Positions 1-8,847 of a stretch of DNA of 64,000 nucleotides are shown piece after piece. The position numbers and the translations under genes were made by a program. The notes below the pieces were generated by a model, which was not told the origin of the DNA, made no database searches, and was given only the letters and a program-made list of their open reading frames with translations. Origin of the DNA: UBA8612 sp045531935 (GTDB lineage Bacteria > Bacillota > Clostridia > Oscillospirales > Acutalibacteraceae); the NCBI GenBank assembly GCA_045531935.1, contig JAZSEX010000020.1, positions 1 through 64,000 on the forward strand, given 5' to 3'. Numbering within the stretch: the stretch's first letter is position 1; the number at the start of each line of letters is the position of its first letter.

Positions 1-2024
1 GCTGAAGAAGAAATAATCATCGGATTATTTATATCGTCAGGATCACCGGTTGCAGTTGTAACAAGAACATCAATATTAAATGAAACTGCCATTGTGCTCT
101 TATCAGATGAGCCGATACCTTCCGGGAAAGTAACATCGACACTATACGGAGCACTGGCAAGTGTATTATTTGCAACGTTAGTCGTAACTACTATGTCGGA
201 AACAGGGTTTGAGAATATAACGCCTGTGCCATTCCACTTGTTAGTAATATCGTCTTTGTCAACCGTAACAGTAAGATTTCTGCCGGCAATAACAGCCTTG
301 TTTGAAGAATAAAGGTTACCGGTAAGAGCATCGGCCCCTGCAACAAGGTGGGTATAGTAAGAATCTGTCTGTACATAAGAAGTTGCACATCCGCTTACCT
401 GATCTGACCAATAACAGCTGTTAAGTGTTGAAGCTTTACCGCCCCAACCGATAACGGCACCGATGTAATCCTTGGTAGGATTGTTAAGTCTGAAAAGTGT
501 GTATGTGTTTTTAATAGCTCCGTCAGCAATGTTTTCGGGAGCATACGCAATAGCACCGCCTGAATAAATATCTGTATCCTCTGCAGCAGAGAAAGAACCT
601 GTAGATACACAGTTGACTATTGATTCGGCAGCAGTAACTGTTGACGTAATACCGCCGAAGTATGCTTTTCTCATATCAGTTGTTGCTGAGAAGAAGAAGC
701 CGAAATCGGATACGGTAACATTTGAAATAACGCCTGTGCTGATACCTGCAGCACCACCGTAATATGTTGTTTCACTGCTTGCATAGTTGACACTACCGAG
801 CATATTATATGAAACGACCGTAGTTTTATCTGAAGATTTGAATGTACCCGTTACGGAAGAATTGTAAAGATAACCATCGTTGCTACCGACAAGACCGCCG
901 ACATAAGCACCGCGTGTAAAGTTCTTGGTTGTGCCTTTTGTACCGCCCATATTTACAGCACAATTCTGAACACCAAGTGAAGCAGAGTCAGGCTCATTAT
1001 AACCTGCAATACCGCCAATATAATAGTTATTTACTGTTGCATTGATCTGGATGCCGGAAACTGCAGAATCAGTAACAAGACCTCTGTTCTGTGCAACAAC
1101 AGCACCTATATAATCATCTTCACCCTTAACAGTAATAGCGATATCGTTGACAGTAACACCGCGTACTGTACCCGCATTGTCAGCAACAACAGCCGCAACA
1201 CCATTGTAGAAGTTTATACCGTCCATAATATAGTACGGATTGTTGTGATTGCTGATAAGGTTAGTAGTAACACTGCAGTTGTTGATGGTGCAGTTTTCAA
1301 TAACACCGTCATTCTTGTTTGCAACAAGAGCAACCTGACGGGGGCTTGCTGTTGTAACATTTACATTGATGTTTTCAAATATAATGTTGCTTACTACTGA
1401 TTTTTCACTGAGATAACCAAATAGTGAAAAATTCTGATGACCGGGAATTTCGATATTCCAACCGGATGTACCGCCGGTAATCTTATGACGCTGAGTCTGA
1501 CCGTAAGAATCAACATATGAACCGTCAATATTGATATAAACCTGACCTGATTCAGGATTCATATGGTCAGTAGAAATAAGATATGCGCTACCTGTAGACT
1601 CAATAAAATCGGAAACCTTAACTGAACTGATATCAATATCTGCAGTAAGAACAAAATGTTTATTGTTAGGATCAGCAACGTTGGTACCTGTGCTGTCATT
1701 TACAATTTCATTGACTTTGAGAAGATGCTCAAGAGATGAAATCTGATAAGGATTCTGCTGTGAACCGTCAGCAGAGTTTCCGTTTGCATCGGTACCCCAG
1801 GATAATTGTTCGGGAACAGATTCTGCGTTAGTATCTACAATCAGATCTCCACCCTGAACAATGATATTCGGCTCATAGCTTTCGTCTGTTACAGTTGCAG
1901 AAAGAGCAGAAGAATCTATCTCCTGATTAGCATAAACCAGGAGATTGTATGCACTTGTAGATGACAGCAACGTCGTTGCTGCCAGCAAAATCGTTAGTGT
2001 GCGGAACCAAAGTTTCTTTCTCAT
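1..2024 (-). CDS. Large GLUG-repeat surface protein, C-terminus outside window
   Basis: Open reading frame of 674 codons from an ATG at 2024, preceded by GGAGG eight bases upstream, running off the left edge without a stop. The first ~32 residues are basic then hydrophobic (a signal peptide, with a possible cleavage after VYA). The rest is rich in Asn, Thr, Ser and Gly and contains repeated GLUG-like units, for example YIGGIAGYNE (near residue 335) and YVGGLVGSNDGYLYNSSVTG (near residue 375), which are known from large secreted adhesins that fold as beta-helices. It is the last visible gene of the minus-strand operon that begins at 11888, so it may be an export substrate or a surface partner of the fibre-like proteins. 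The C-terminal anchor cannot be seen. Function as adhesin is inference. Confidence 0.85.
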   Translation of the reverse strand, partial: MRKKLWFRTLTILLAATTLLSSTSAYNLLVYANQEIDSSALSATVTDESYEPNIIVQGGDLIVDTNAESVPEQLSWGTDANGNSADGSQQNPYQISSLEHLLKVNEIVNDSTGTNVADPNNKHFVLTADIDISSVKVSDFIESTGSAYLISTDHMNPESGQVYINIDGSYVDSYGQTQRHKITGGTSGWNIEIPGHQNFSLFGYLSEKSVVSNIIFENINVNVTTASPRQVALVANKNDGVIENCTINNCSVTTNLISNHNNPYYIMDGINFYNGVAAVVADNAGTVRGVTVNDIAITVKGEDDYIGAVVAQNRGLVTDSAVSGIQINATVNNYYIGGIAGYNEPDSASLGVQNCAVNMGGTKGTTKNFTRGAYVGGLVGSNDGYLYNSSVTGTFKSSDKTTVVSYNMLGSVNYASSETTYYGGAAGISTGVISNVTVSDFGFFFSATTDMRKAYFGGITSTVTAAESIVNCVSTGSFSAAEDTDIYSGGAIAYAPENIADGAIKNTYTLFRLNNPTKDYIGAVIGWGGKASTLNSCYWSDQVSGCATSYVQTDSYYTHLVAGADALTGNLYSSNKAVIAGRNLTVTVDKDDITNKWNGTGVIFSNPVSDIVVTTNVANNTLASAPYSVDVTFPEGIGSSDKSTMAVSFNIDVLVTTATGDPDDINNPMIISSS

Positions 2025-2141
2025 GGTTTTATGCCTCCAAAATAATCAGGTTTGCCCCATACTGTTTCACGCAAAATCGAATGCCTCTTTCTGCATTTAC
2101 ACCCGATTTGCTGCGAAACGGAGCGATTTATCAATAGTTAA

Positions 2142-4259
2142 TCAGTCGTTATTTGTGTCATCAACAGATGTTGCTGATTTTGTCTTGGCGAGCTTTTCTT
2201 TTTCTTTCGCCTTTTTGGCTTTTTCTGCCTGTAAAGCTTTAGCCCTTGCAGCCTTCTCTTTTTCCTTCTGTTTTGCCTTGGCTGCCTTTGCCTTTTCAAG
2301 CTCTAAAGCACGCTGTTTAGCCATTTTTTCTTTTTCTTTTGCCTTTGCTCTGGCAGCTTTTTCTTTTTCTGCCTGTAAAGCTTTTTCCTTCGCAGCTTTT
2401 TCTTTAGCTTTCTGCTTTTCAGCTGCTTCTTTTGCCTTCTGAGCTTCAGCAGCCTTCTGCTTAGCTATACGTTCTTTTTCTTTCTGCTTTTCTTTAGCTG
2501 CTTTCTCTTTTTCGGCCAGAATAGCTTTTTCCTTTGCTGCTTTTTCCTTTGCCTTCTGCTTTTCAGCTAATTCTTTGGCTTTCTGAGCTTCAGCAGCCTT
2601 TTGTTTTGCTAAGCGCTCTTTTTCTTTAGCTTTTGCCTTAGCTGCACGCTCTTTTTCAAGCTGTAAAGCCTTAGCCCTTGCCAGTCTTTCTTTCTCTTTT
2701 TGCTTAACGGCACGTTCTTTTTCTTTGGCGGCTTGCTGTGCAGCAAGCTCTTTTGCTTTCTTTTGCTCTGCAAGAAGAGCTGCTTTTCTTGCCTTCTCTT
2801 CTTCAAGTGCTTTAAGCTTTTCAGCTCTTGCTTTTTCTTTTGCAATTCTTGCTTTTTCTTTTTCCTTAGCAATTCTTGCAAGCTCTTGTTCACGCAACTT
2901 TGCTTTGCGTATACGTTCTTTTTCCTTTGCTTTTCTCTCTTTTTCGAGTGCAAGCTCTTTTTCTTTCTTGGCTTTGAGTCTTGCCTTTTCTTTTGCTTTT
3001 CTCTCTTTTTCCAATGCAAGCTCTCTGGCAAGCTTTGCCTTTTCGCGCTCCTTACGGCGCTTTTCAATTTCTTTCTTACGCTGAATCTCAGCCTTGATTT
3101 TAGCTTCGATTTCTGCCTTGCGATCATTTTCAGACTTAAGAGCACGATCGATAGCTTCGTTAATCTTGGTTTCGCCTGCAGTCTTTTTCTTGTTGGCTCG
3201 CTTGAGTTCGTCAACAAAGACCTTGCGTATCTCAACCTCTTCCATATCGTAGTTGAGAACAAGTTCTTCTGCGAGGCGCTTGAGAAGCTTGGGCTTAAGC
3301 TTACGCTTCTTCTGCTTGATTTCACCTGTCTCCTGCTCGCCTGTATTCTTCTTGAGAAGCATATAGTTTACAGTAGCAAGACGGAAAAGGTCATCCTTAT
3401 ATTCATCACTGACCATTTCGTTAGTTTCTTTTGCTGTTATTTCATAACCAACCTCGTCGTATGACGAAATGAACTGCCACAAATTAAGGCAAGCACGGAA
3501 GTTGGGGTCTTTCTGAATTACGTTTGTACGCATGATGGGAGGGCGTACGGGAGTACAGTGCTCAAGGTCGCGCATAAATGACGATGAACAGAAACCGTTG
3601 ACAACGCGCTTGATTCGCTCAATTCGTGCAAGAGCGGTTGCGTTTTCATCACCGGGATTTATTGCATCTGTGGCTGACATTGTTGAAACAGCCTGAGAGG
3701 AAACTTCAAGTTTATAGTTGATTTTTTCATTACCTGCACGGAACTCACTGTTCATTGTGAGTGAAGATTTCTTTTCATCCTGCTCCATATTGAACAGAAC
3801 GTTATATCGCGTATCGATAAAGTGGCGGAGATTACGGAGAAGAGTGAAGATAAAGCGGTTTTCATAAATTTCAAAGCTTTCTTCACGGAAAACGTTAAGT
3901 ATCTGGCTGGGAGTAACTCTGTCACCGTCAACACGGGCAATCATACTTGTGTGCTGAGCAAGGTGGCGAACGGACTCAGCAGTAATCTTTCTTGCACGCT
4001 CAATAGGAACAATCTCTTCTTCCTGAACGATGAACTTACGGGGATTACGCACGATTGTATCGAGCGCAACTGTGCAAGCCTCAATGGCTTCAACCCATTT
4101 GAGGTCAATCTTCTTTTCAAAAAAACGGTTGAACAGCGATATTTCGTGCTTGCCGCCGTCCATAGCTTCAAGCATATCGCCGTAATACTCGTCACCTGTA
4201 AAAACAGGAAGTGACGCATTTGTATATTCACTGTAAAGTTCTTCGAATGAAGTGCCCAT
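2142..4259 (-). CDS. DUF2357-like protein with long Lys/Glu/Ala coiled-coil tail
   Basis: 705 residues; ATG at 4259 after AAGGGG. Residues 1-310 look globular and cytoplasmic and carry motifs resembling the DUF2357 family that partners McrB-like ATPases: ESFEIYENRF (127-136) and the block around QKDPNFRACLNLWQF (249-263). Family members usually continue into a PD-(D/E)XK nuclease; here residues ~375-695 are instead an almost uninterrupted Lys/Glu/Ala coiled coil with no nuclease motif seen. The tail includes a 48-residue tandem duplication. No signal peptide or membrane segment. It lies 95 bp downstream of the AAA+ gene 4355-5926, the arrangement expected of an ATPase and its partner. DUF2357 membership is from motif recall, not a search. 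A charged scaffold binding nucleic acid, lipid head groups or the peptidase tails is inference. Confidence 0.85.
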   Translation of the reverse strand: MGTSFEELYSEYTNASLPVFTGDEYYGDMLEAMDGGKHEISLFNRFFEKKIDLKWVEAIEACTVALDTIVRNPRKFIVQEEEIVPIERARKITAESVRHLAQHTSMIARVDGDRVTPSQILNVFREESFEIYENRFIFTLLRNLRHFIDTRYNVLFNMEQDEKKSSLTMNSEFRAGNEKINYKLEVSSQAVSTMSATDAINPGDENATALARIERIKRVVNGFCSSSFMRDLEHCTPVRPPIMRTNVIQKDPNFRACLNLWQFISSYDEVGYEITAKETNEMVSDEYKDDLFRLATVNYMLLKKNTGEQETGEIKQKKRKLKPKLLKRLAEELVLNYDMEEVEIRKVFVDELKRANKKKTAGETKINEAIDRALKSENDRKAEIEAKIKAEIQRKKEIEKRRKEREKAKLARELALEKERKAKEKARLKAKKEKELALEKERKAKEKERIRKAKLREQELARIAKEKEKARIAKEKARAEKLKALEEEKARKAALLAEQKKAKELAAQQAAKEKERAVKQKEKERLARAKALQLEKERAAKAKAKEKERLAKQKAAEAQKAKELAEKQKAKEKAAKEKAILAEKEKAAKEKQKEKERIAKQKAAEAQKAKEAAEKQKAKEKAAKEKALQAEKEKAARAKAKEKEKMAKQRALELEKAKAAKAKQKEKEKAARAKALQAEKAKKAKEKEKLAKTKSATSVDDTNND
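2340..2627 (-). repeat. Tandem 144-bp duplication inside the coiled-coil tail
   Basis: Two adjacent copies, 2484-2627 and 2340-2483 (minus-strand order), each encode 48 residues starting KEKER[LI]AKQKAAEAQKAKE. The copies differ at only a few residues, suggesting recent unequal duplication and possible length variation of the tail. Confidence 0.75.
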
Positions 4260-4298
4260 TTCAGTTTCGCCCCTTAAAAATCAGAGTTACATTTTTAT

Positions 4299-4330
4299 TA
4301 CGTGCCCCTGCCCTTTTGCAAGGGCACGTA
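4299..4330 (-). other. Intercistronic stem-loop
   Basis: TACGTGCCC at 4299-4307 pairs with GGGCACGTA at 4322-4330 (9 bp, 14-nt loop) between the AAA+ gene and the DUF2357-like gene. There is no T-run after it on the minus strand, so a processing or mRNA-stability element is more likely than a terminator. Confidence 0.5.
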
Positions 4331-4354
4331 TAAAATTAATTTAAAAGTTATTTC

Positions 4355-5926
4355 TTAGATCATCTTCTGGAGACGCTCAAGATATTCTTTGGATTCGGTC
4401 ATGTTTGACTTACCGAAGTGCTTGTTAAGGTAAGTGATAAGACCTGCAATTTCATCACGGATGAAAGAAAGGTTGAGTGATTCAAACTTACGGAGAATCT
4501 TATGACAGAGAACGAAGTCGAGACCGTCGATTTCTGTACCGCCGCAGCCAACGTATGCAGGAACGAAATCCTGAAGCTGCTTAACAATACGGTTACCGAA
4601 AGCAAGGCGGAAGTGTTCGATAACATAGTCATCAAGCTCTGCCAGCTTGCGAAGGCTTTCTTCAGAAACCTTATACTTTTCTTTACACTCTGCAAACATT
4701 GACTCGAGGTGCTTATAGCTGAGAGTGAGGTTATCGGTCCAGGGAGCCTCGAAGAACTTACCCTTTGTATTGATATCAATCGGAATAGCACGGTCGTAAA
4801 CCTTATCAGTAACAGCGAATGTCGAGTCGTCGTTATTGATTGTGCCGATGTACCACATATTATCCGGAAGCTTAAGTTTACCGTCGAAGAGATGCTTCGG
4901 GTCAGTCGGCCATACGGAAGGAACAAGAGAAACAATCCACTCGTCACGGCTGGGCATTTCAAGGATTGAAAGCATTTCAGCAAAGTAATACTCAACACGT
5001 GCGATATTCATTTCGTCGAGGATGGTAAGGTAGATATCCTCTTTGTATGTAGCTTCGTACATCTTCTTGAGAACTTCTGTCTCATTGAAGCGCTTTGTAA
5101 ATTCGTTGAAGTAACCGAAAAGCTCGGTACGGTCACGCCATGAAGGCTGAACGGAAGCGATGATAGCATCGTTCTGAAGGAACTTACCGAATGAGTAAGG
5201 AAGTGAAGTTTTACCTGTACCGGAAATACCCTGTAAGATAATAAGACGGGTTGAAGCAAAAGCAGCAAGGAAAAGACGGAGAGTTCTGTGCTCATAGTAG
5301 AGACCCATTCTTGAAGCTGCGAAGTTGCGGAACATCTCGATGATACCGGGAAGAGTAATCTCGTTATTGTACTCGGGAGCAACATAGTCAGCCATCTCAA
5401 GGTCAACCTGAGTAAGCTTGTAGAAACGGCTGTAATCTTCGTCAAGTGTGGGATCGCCCTCTGCAGCTTCGGCACCTTCAGCACCTTCTGCAGGAGCAGC
5501 AGTACCGTCAGCAGCCTCGAGGTAGGGATTCTCACCGGGACGCAGACCAAGCTGTGAAACCTTCATTGCGAGAATCTTATCCTTTTCGATGTTGAGCTTC
5601 ATAACCTCACGGTTAAGGGTTGCAACCTCATTAAGAAGCTCTTCCTGGTTGACAACGGTTTTACGGAAACGAAGGTACTTCTTAATAAGAAGAACAACAA
5701 GTAAAATTATTGCTGCAAGAAGTATAAGAACAAGGAGCATACATACGGCACCGAGAATGATACCGCCTACACCGAGTGTACCTGAATGGTTCTTGAATAA
5801 TTTAACGTATGCGGGAACATTGAAAATGTTAGCAATACCAAGACCGAAGCCTTTGATAATTCCCCAGAAACCTTTGACGAAAAGCTGGTCGAGGAAGTCA
5901 CCTAAAAACTGTAAAATACCGCTCAT
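4355..5926 (-). CDS. Membrane-anchored McrB-like AAA+ ATPase
   Basis: 523 residues; ATG at 5926 after AAAGGTGG. A strong transmembrane segment at ~53-82 is followed by KKYLRFRK, predicting a cytoplasmic C-terminus; then a short coiled region (~92-120), an Ala/Glu/Gly-rich linker (~135-160) and an AAA+ domain. Walker A is GISGTGKTS (233-241), Walker B LTILDEMN (300-307), sensor 1 IGTINND (360-366), with a likely arginine finger in VYDRAIPIDI (377-386). The motif spacing resembles the McrB/MoxR group. Soluble McrB proteins act with McrC or DUF2357 nucleases in restriction of modified DNA; this one is fixed in the membrane, lies in an operon of SipW-type peptidases and fibre-like proteins, and is followed by a DUF2357-like partner without a nuclease. 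A role in energising surface assembly is inference. Confidence 0.88.
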   Translation of the reverse strand: MSGILQFLGDFLDQLFVKGFWGIIKGFGLGIANIFNVPAYVKLFKNHSGTLGVGGIILGAVCMLLVLILLAAIILLVVLLIKKYLRFRKTVVNQEELLNEVATLNREVMKLNIEKDKILAMKVSQLGLRPGENPYLEAADGTAAPAEGAEGAEAAEGDPTLDEDYSRFYKLTQVDLEMADYVAPEYNNEITLPGIIEMFRNFAASRMGLYYEHRTLRLFLAAFASTRLIILQGISGTGKTSLPYSFGKFLQNDAIIASVQPSWRDRTELFGYFNEFTKRFNETEVLKKMYEATYKEDIYLTILDEMNIARVEYYFAEMLSILEMPSRDEWIVSLVPSVWPTDPKHLFDGKLKLPDNMWYIGTINNDDSTFAVTDKVYDRAIPIDINTKGKFFEAPWTDNLTLSYKHLESMFAECKEKYKVSEESLRKLAELDDYVIEHFRLAFGNRIVKQLQDFVPAYVGCGGTEIDGLDFVLCHKILRKFESLNLSFIRDEIAGLITYLNKHFGKSNMTESKEYLERLQKMI

Positions 5927-5974
5927 TTTATAGCCACCTTTGCTGTATTTTTATATTGCATTTCTTTTAATAAC

Positions 5975-6862
5975 TTAGCTGTTTGTTTCGTCATCCGGCG
6001 AGTCAGTTTTTTCACCCTGCTCTGCCGCTTTTTGCTGAGCGAGGAATTCAGCGATAATCGCTTTTATCTTTTCTTCCTCAGCCTTAGCTTTTTCTGCTTC
6101 TTCCAATTCTTTCTGCTTAGCAAGATATTCTTCAATAATCTGCTGCTTTTTGGCTTCCTCAGCCTGCTGTTGTCGCAGGTATTCCTGAATTATAGCCTCT
6201 TTCTCACTTTCCGCTGCAGGAGGGTAATACTGCTGCGGCACCGGAGAAGGTGTAGCCGTAGCTGTGGCAGTTGTGTTAACAACTTGCTTGCCGACAGCAA
6301 GCGAACGAAGATAACTGAAAAGCTGCCAGATTACTATCAATGCTGCAGGAAGAACTATCATCAGCACAACACCCTTAGGTGTTTTTGTAAAATCGAGAAC
6401 TGAACCGAGCTTCGCAACACGCACACCGGTATATACACCGAGAATGTTTGAAGCGGGAACGTGATTCTCATCGACAGGTGCTTTGGGGTGGTCACCCTTT
6501 GTGACGTACGCTCTGTAGTCAGCACCCTCGATTATATCGTGAACACGGTGAGTGTTGACGTAATACTCGCCCGTATTGTTTTTGGCAACAAATGATATGA
6601 CATCGTCGATATTATATTCGTGCCTTCCGTCGTTTGCGTAGCGTTTGATAACTATCAGGTCACCTTTATAAAAGGTAGGATTCATCGAGTTACTTTTGAC
6701 AGAAAGGAAAGAATAGCTGCCGAAATTCGGTACGCCGATATCAGCTTTGGCAGAAAGCACAACATTGACGCATATTACTATTGATACAATAAGAATAACA
6801 GTCGAAACAATATTAATTATTGTATTAAATCTTTTATTGTCGAGAATGTTCTTTTTCTTCAT
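5975..6862 (-). CDS. SipW/ER-type signal peptidase I with repeat-bearing cytoplasmic tail
   Basis: 295 residues; ATG at 6862 after AAAGG. Membrane segments at ~14-37 and ~164-185 enclose an extracytoplasmic S26 peptidase domain. The catalytic serine is in VKSNSMNP (Ser59), and the general base is His105 in NTHRV rather than lysine, the Ser-His arrangement of SipW, archaeal and ER signal peptidases; Asp124 in TKGDH completes the site. The ~110-residue cytoplasmic tail has three copies of a motif hh-x-E-[YF]-L-xx-Q: IIQEYLRQQ (224-232), IIEEYLAKQ (242-250), IIAEFLAQQ (269-277). SipW-type enzymes cleave TasA/camelysin-class precursors, two of which are encoded in this operon. The tail is unlike Bacillus SipW and may be a docking site. 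Confidence 0.92.
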   Translation of the reverse strand: MKKKNILDNKRFNTIINIVSTVILIVSIVICVNVVLSAKADIGVPNFGSYSFLSVKSNSMNPTFYKGDLIVIKRYANDGRHEYNIDDVISFVAKNNTGEYYVNTHRVHDIIEGADYRAYVTKGDHPKAPVDENHVPASNILGVYTGVRVAKLGSVLDFTKTPKGVVLMIVLPAALIVIWQLFSYLRSLAVGKQVVNTTATATATPSPVPQQYYPPAAESEKEAIIQEYLRQQQAEEAKKQQIIEEYLAKQKELEEAEKAKAEEEKIKAIIAEFLAQQKAAEQGEKTDSPDDETNS

Positions 6863-6915
6863 AGTAACTTTTTACCTTTGCGTAATGTTGCGGTCTGTTG
6901 CCGTTAAGTTATCTG

Positions 6916-7794
6916 TCAGGGAGTTTCGGTGCCGCCGTTGCTGTCAGAGGAGGAACCAAATGTGATCTTTGTTGAAAGATGCTTAGCACTGAGCTTCTCA
7001 CCCGTACAGTCAGTGTCGTTACCTTCAATCCATACACGGATTATGATTTCGTTAGAGCCTGTATTACCTGAAACCTGGGGAAGCTCCATTGTTGCTTCAT
7101 ACTTATTAGCATCTGCTGCAGACTGTGCAAGCTCTGTAACCGACTGAGCTGTGAGTGTTACAACGCCTGCTGTTTCACTGGAATCGATGATACTGTTGTT
7201 GTTTGAATCCATAACAGTTGCCATCGGGATATTATCTGATGTTACAGCACTTGTAGCATCACCGGGTGCAGCGAAAATAGTTGTAGTGCCGTTATATGTA
7301 ACCGATACACGGGCTGCTTCGACGGCTGCATTGTCGCCGTCGCGGCCTGTAAGGGCAATATTCATTCTTGCGTCAACCGACTCGGTTGTGGTTGAACGGA
7401 TTTTAATTCTTAACTCATTGTAGTCAACGCCTACCTGAGGATCGAGAGAAGCGAAGTAACCGCCTTCAAGACCAACCTTTTTGAAGTCTGCGCCGTTTGC
7501 ACTGGATACGGGAGCATACTTACCGTCCTCTGCAATAAGCTCACCTGCTGCGAAACAATCACGCTGAAGGTATGCACCCCACTCAACCTGAGCTGAGCCT
7601 TCTTCTGCACTGGCGTGTGCGTGACCTGCTGAGCCCTGAAGCTCAATGCCGCCGCCTGCTTCAATTACGTCGAAGCCGAGGTCGAACAGCTCTGCGAAGC
7701 CACCTACGAGGAACCAGGCGTATGTACCTGAAACCATTGTTGTTGCGGCAACAATAAGAACGATGAGCGAAAGTCCTAATTTGCGTTTTGCCAT
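6916..7794 (-). CDS. TasA/camelysin-like secreted protein with SipW-type signal peptide
   Basis: 292 residues; ATG at 7794 after AAAGAGGG. The N-terminus is basic, then hydrophobic, ending in SGTYAWF (22-28), the cleavage context typical of precursors processed by SipW-like peptidases. The mature part is low in charge, rich in Thr, Ser, Val and Ala, consistent with an all-beta sandwich. Near the C-terminus it has VWIEGNDTDC (254-263), a motif shared with the proteins at 9168-9974 and 10113-11048. TasA/CalY relatives polymerise into biofilm matrix fibres or act as surface metalloproteases; I see no HExxH motif here, so a fibre or matrix subunit is the better reading. It lies between the two signal peptidase genes. 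Confidence 0.85.
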   Translation of the reverse strand: MAKRKLGLSLIVLIVAATTMVSGTYAWFLVGGFAELFDLGFDVIEAGGGIELQGSAGHAHASAEEGSAQVEWGAYLQRDCFAAGELIAEDGKYAPVSSANGADFKKVGLEGGYFASLDPQVGVDYNELRIKIRSTTTESVDARMNIALTGRDGDNAAVEAARVSVTYNGTTTIFAAPGDATSAVTSDNIPMATVMDSNNNSIIDSSETAGVVTLTAQSVTELAQSAADANKYEATMELPQVSGNTGSNEIIIRVWIEGNDTDCTGEKLSAKHLSTKITFGSSSDSNGGTETP

Positions 7795-7893
7795 TTTGTT
7801 TACCCTCTTTACTAAAAATTTTTATTTACAGAGCGAACGCTCATAAATACTATTGTTTATATTAATTAAGGAAACTAATCGGTAATGATAATG

Positions 7894-8847
7894 TTATTCG
7901 GTTGTTTCACCGTCTGCTTTGTTTTCTGCAGCCTGCTTTGCAAGATACTCTTCAATAGCTTTTTTCTTAATTTCTTCTTCTCTTGCGGCAGCTGCCTTTG
8001 CAGCCTCCTGTTGAGCTATATACTCTTCAACAGCACGGCGCCTGATTTCTTCCTCTGATTCAGCAGCTGCAGGTGCAGGATCGGGAGCCTTTGCAGCTTT
8101 CTCTGCTTTTTCGGCTGCAGCCTTTTCTGCGGCAGCTTTTTCTGCCTCCTGCTTTGCAAGCATTTCAGCAACAACCTTCTGCTTGATTTCGTCCTCTGCA
8201 TTCTTGACAGCCTCAACAGCCTTCTCTTTCTTACTTTCCATAAGAACGCTGATAAACTTGAACAGCTCAAACAGGAAGAAGATTGCAGTAGGAATAACTA
8301 CGCAGATCATAAAGCCGAGCTGTGACTGAAGGAACATCATTACTGAGCCGAGGTGAGGAATTGCAGTACCTGTCCAGACAGCTACGACACGGTCGTTTGT
8401 GAGGTACTCAGTATTGAGCGCTGAATCCAAATCTCGGTCAGGTGTGTTATCACCCTTGGTAACGTAATAAGGCATACCGCCGTGAATCCAGATACCGTCA
8501 ACAACCTCATTCTGATAATGTGTGTAAGTATCTTCGATAATTCTATGGGTTTCAAGGTAAACCTGATCCTGGTATGTACGTCTGAACGTTACAACGTCGC
8601 CTACCTTGTAAACCTTACCCTGGTCATCGTCGTGGTTTACGATATCAACAATAATAAGTGCGCCTTTATCAAAACCTTGCTCACTTAACATTGAATCAGT
8701 TTCAACGGCGAATATCGCTTTGCCAAAAAGATTCGGAAGACCCGATTCACTCTTGGAAGAGGATATTACCACAACCGTCATTACAATGGAAAAGATGAGT
8801 ATAAAAGTAATAGCTATATTACCTAATACTTTACCAACTTTCTTCAT
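7894..8847 (-). CDS. Second SipW/ER-type signal peptidase I with repeat-bearing tail
   Basis: 317 residues; ATG at 8847 after GAGAGG. Membrane segments at ~8-30 and ~177-200 flank an extracytoplasmic S26 domain with Ser52 (VETDSM), His101 (ETHRI) and Asp133 (TKGDN), again the Ser-His type. The cytoplasmic tail (~205-317) is an Ala/Glu/Lys coiled coil with three copies of the same motif as the other peptidase: VVAEMLAKQ (225-233), AVEEYIAQQ (272-280), AIEEYLAKQ (297-305). The catalytic domains of the two enzymes are clearly diverged while the tail motif is kept. Two such peptidases in one operon suggest separate substrates or a hetero-complex; which cleaves which protein cannot be told from sequence. 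Confidence 0.92.
   Translation of the reverse strand: MKKVGKVLGNIAITFILIFSIVMTVVVISSSKSESGLPNLFGKAIFAVETDSMLSEQGFDKGALIIVDIVNHDDDQGKVYKVGDVVTFRRTYQDQVYLETHRIIEDTYTHYQNEVVDGIWIHGGMPYYVTKGDNTPDRDLDSALNTEYLTNDRVVAVWTGTAIPHLGSVMMFLQSQLGFMICVVIPTAIFFLFELFKFISVLMESKKEKAVEAVKNAEDEIKQKVVAEMLAKQEAEKAAAEKAAAEKAEKAAKAPDPAPAAAESEEEIRRRAVEEYIAQQEAAKAAAAREEEIKKKAIEEYLAKQAAENKADGETTE

Noticed and set aside
1945..3464. Long plus-strand frames rich in Phe, Leu, Ser and Ala opposite the DUF2357-like gene
   Set aside because: They are antisense shadows of the repetitive Lys/Glu/Ala-coding strand, without ribosome binding sites.
2142..5926. A functional McrBC-type restriction system
   Set aside because: No nuclease domain, the ATPase is membrane-anchored and the neighbours are export and surface genes, so defence is not the best reading, though it cannot be excluded.
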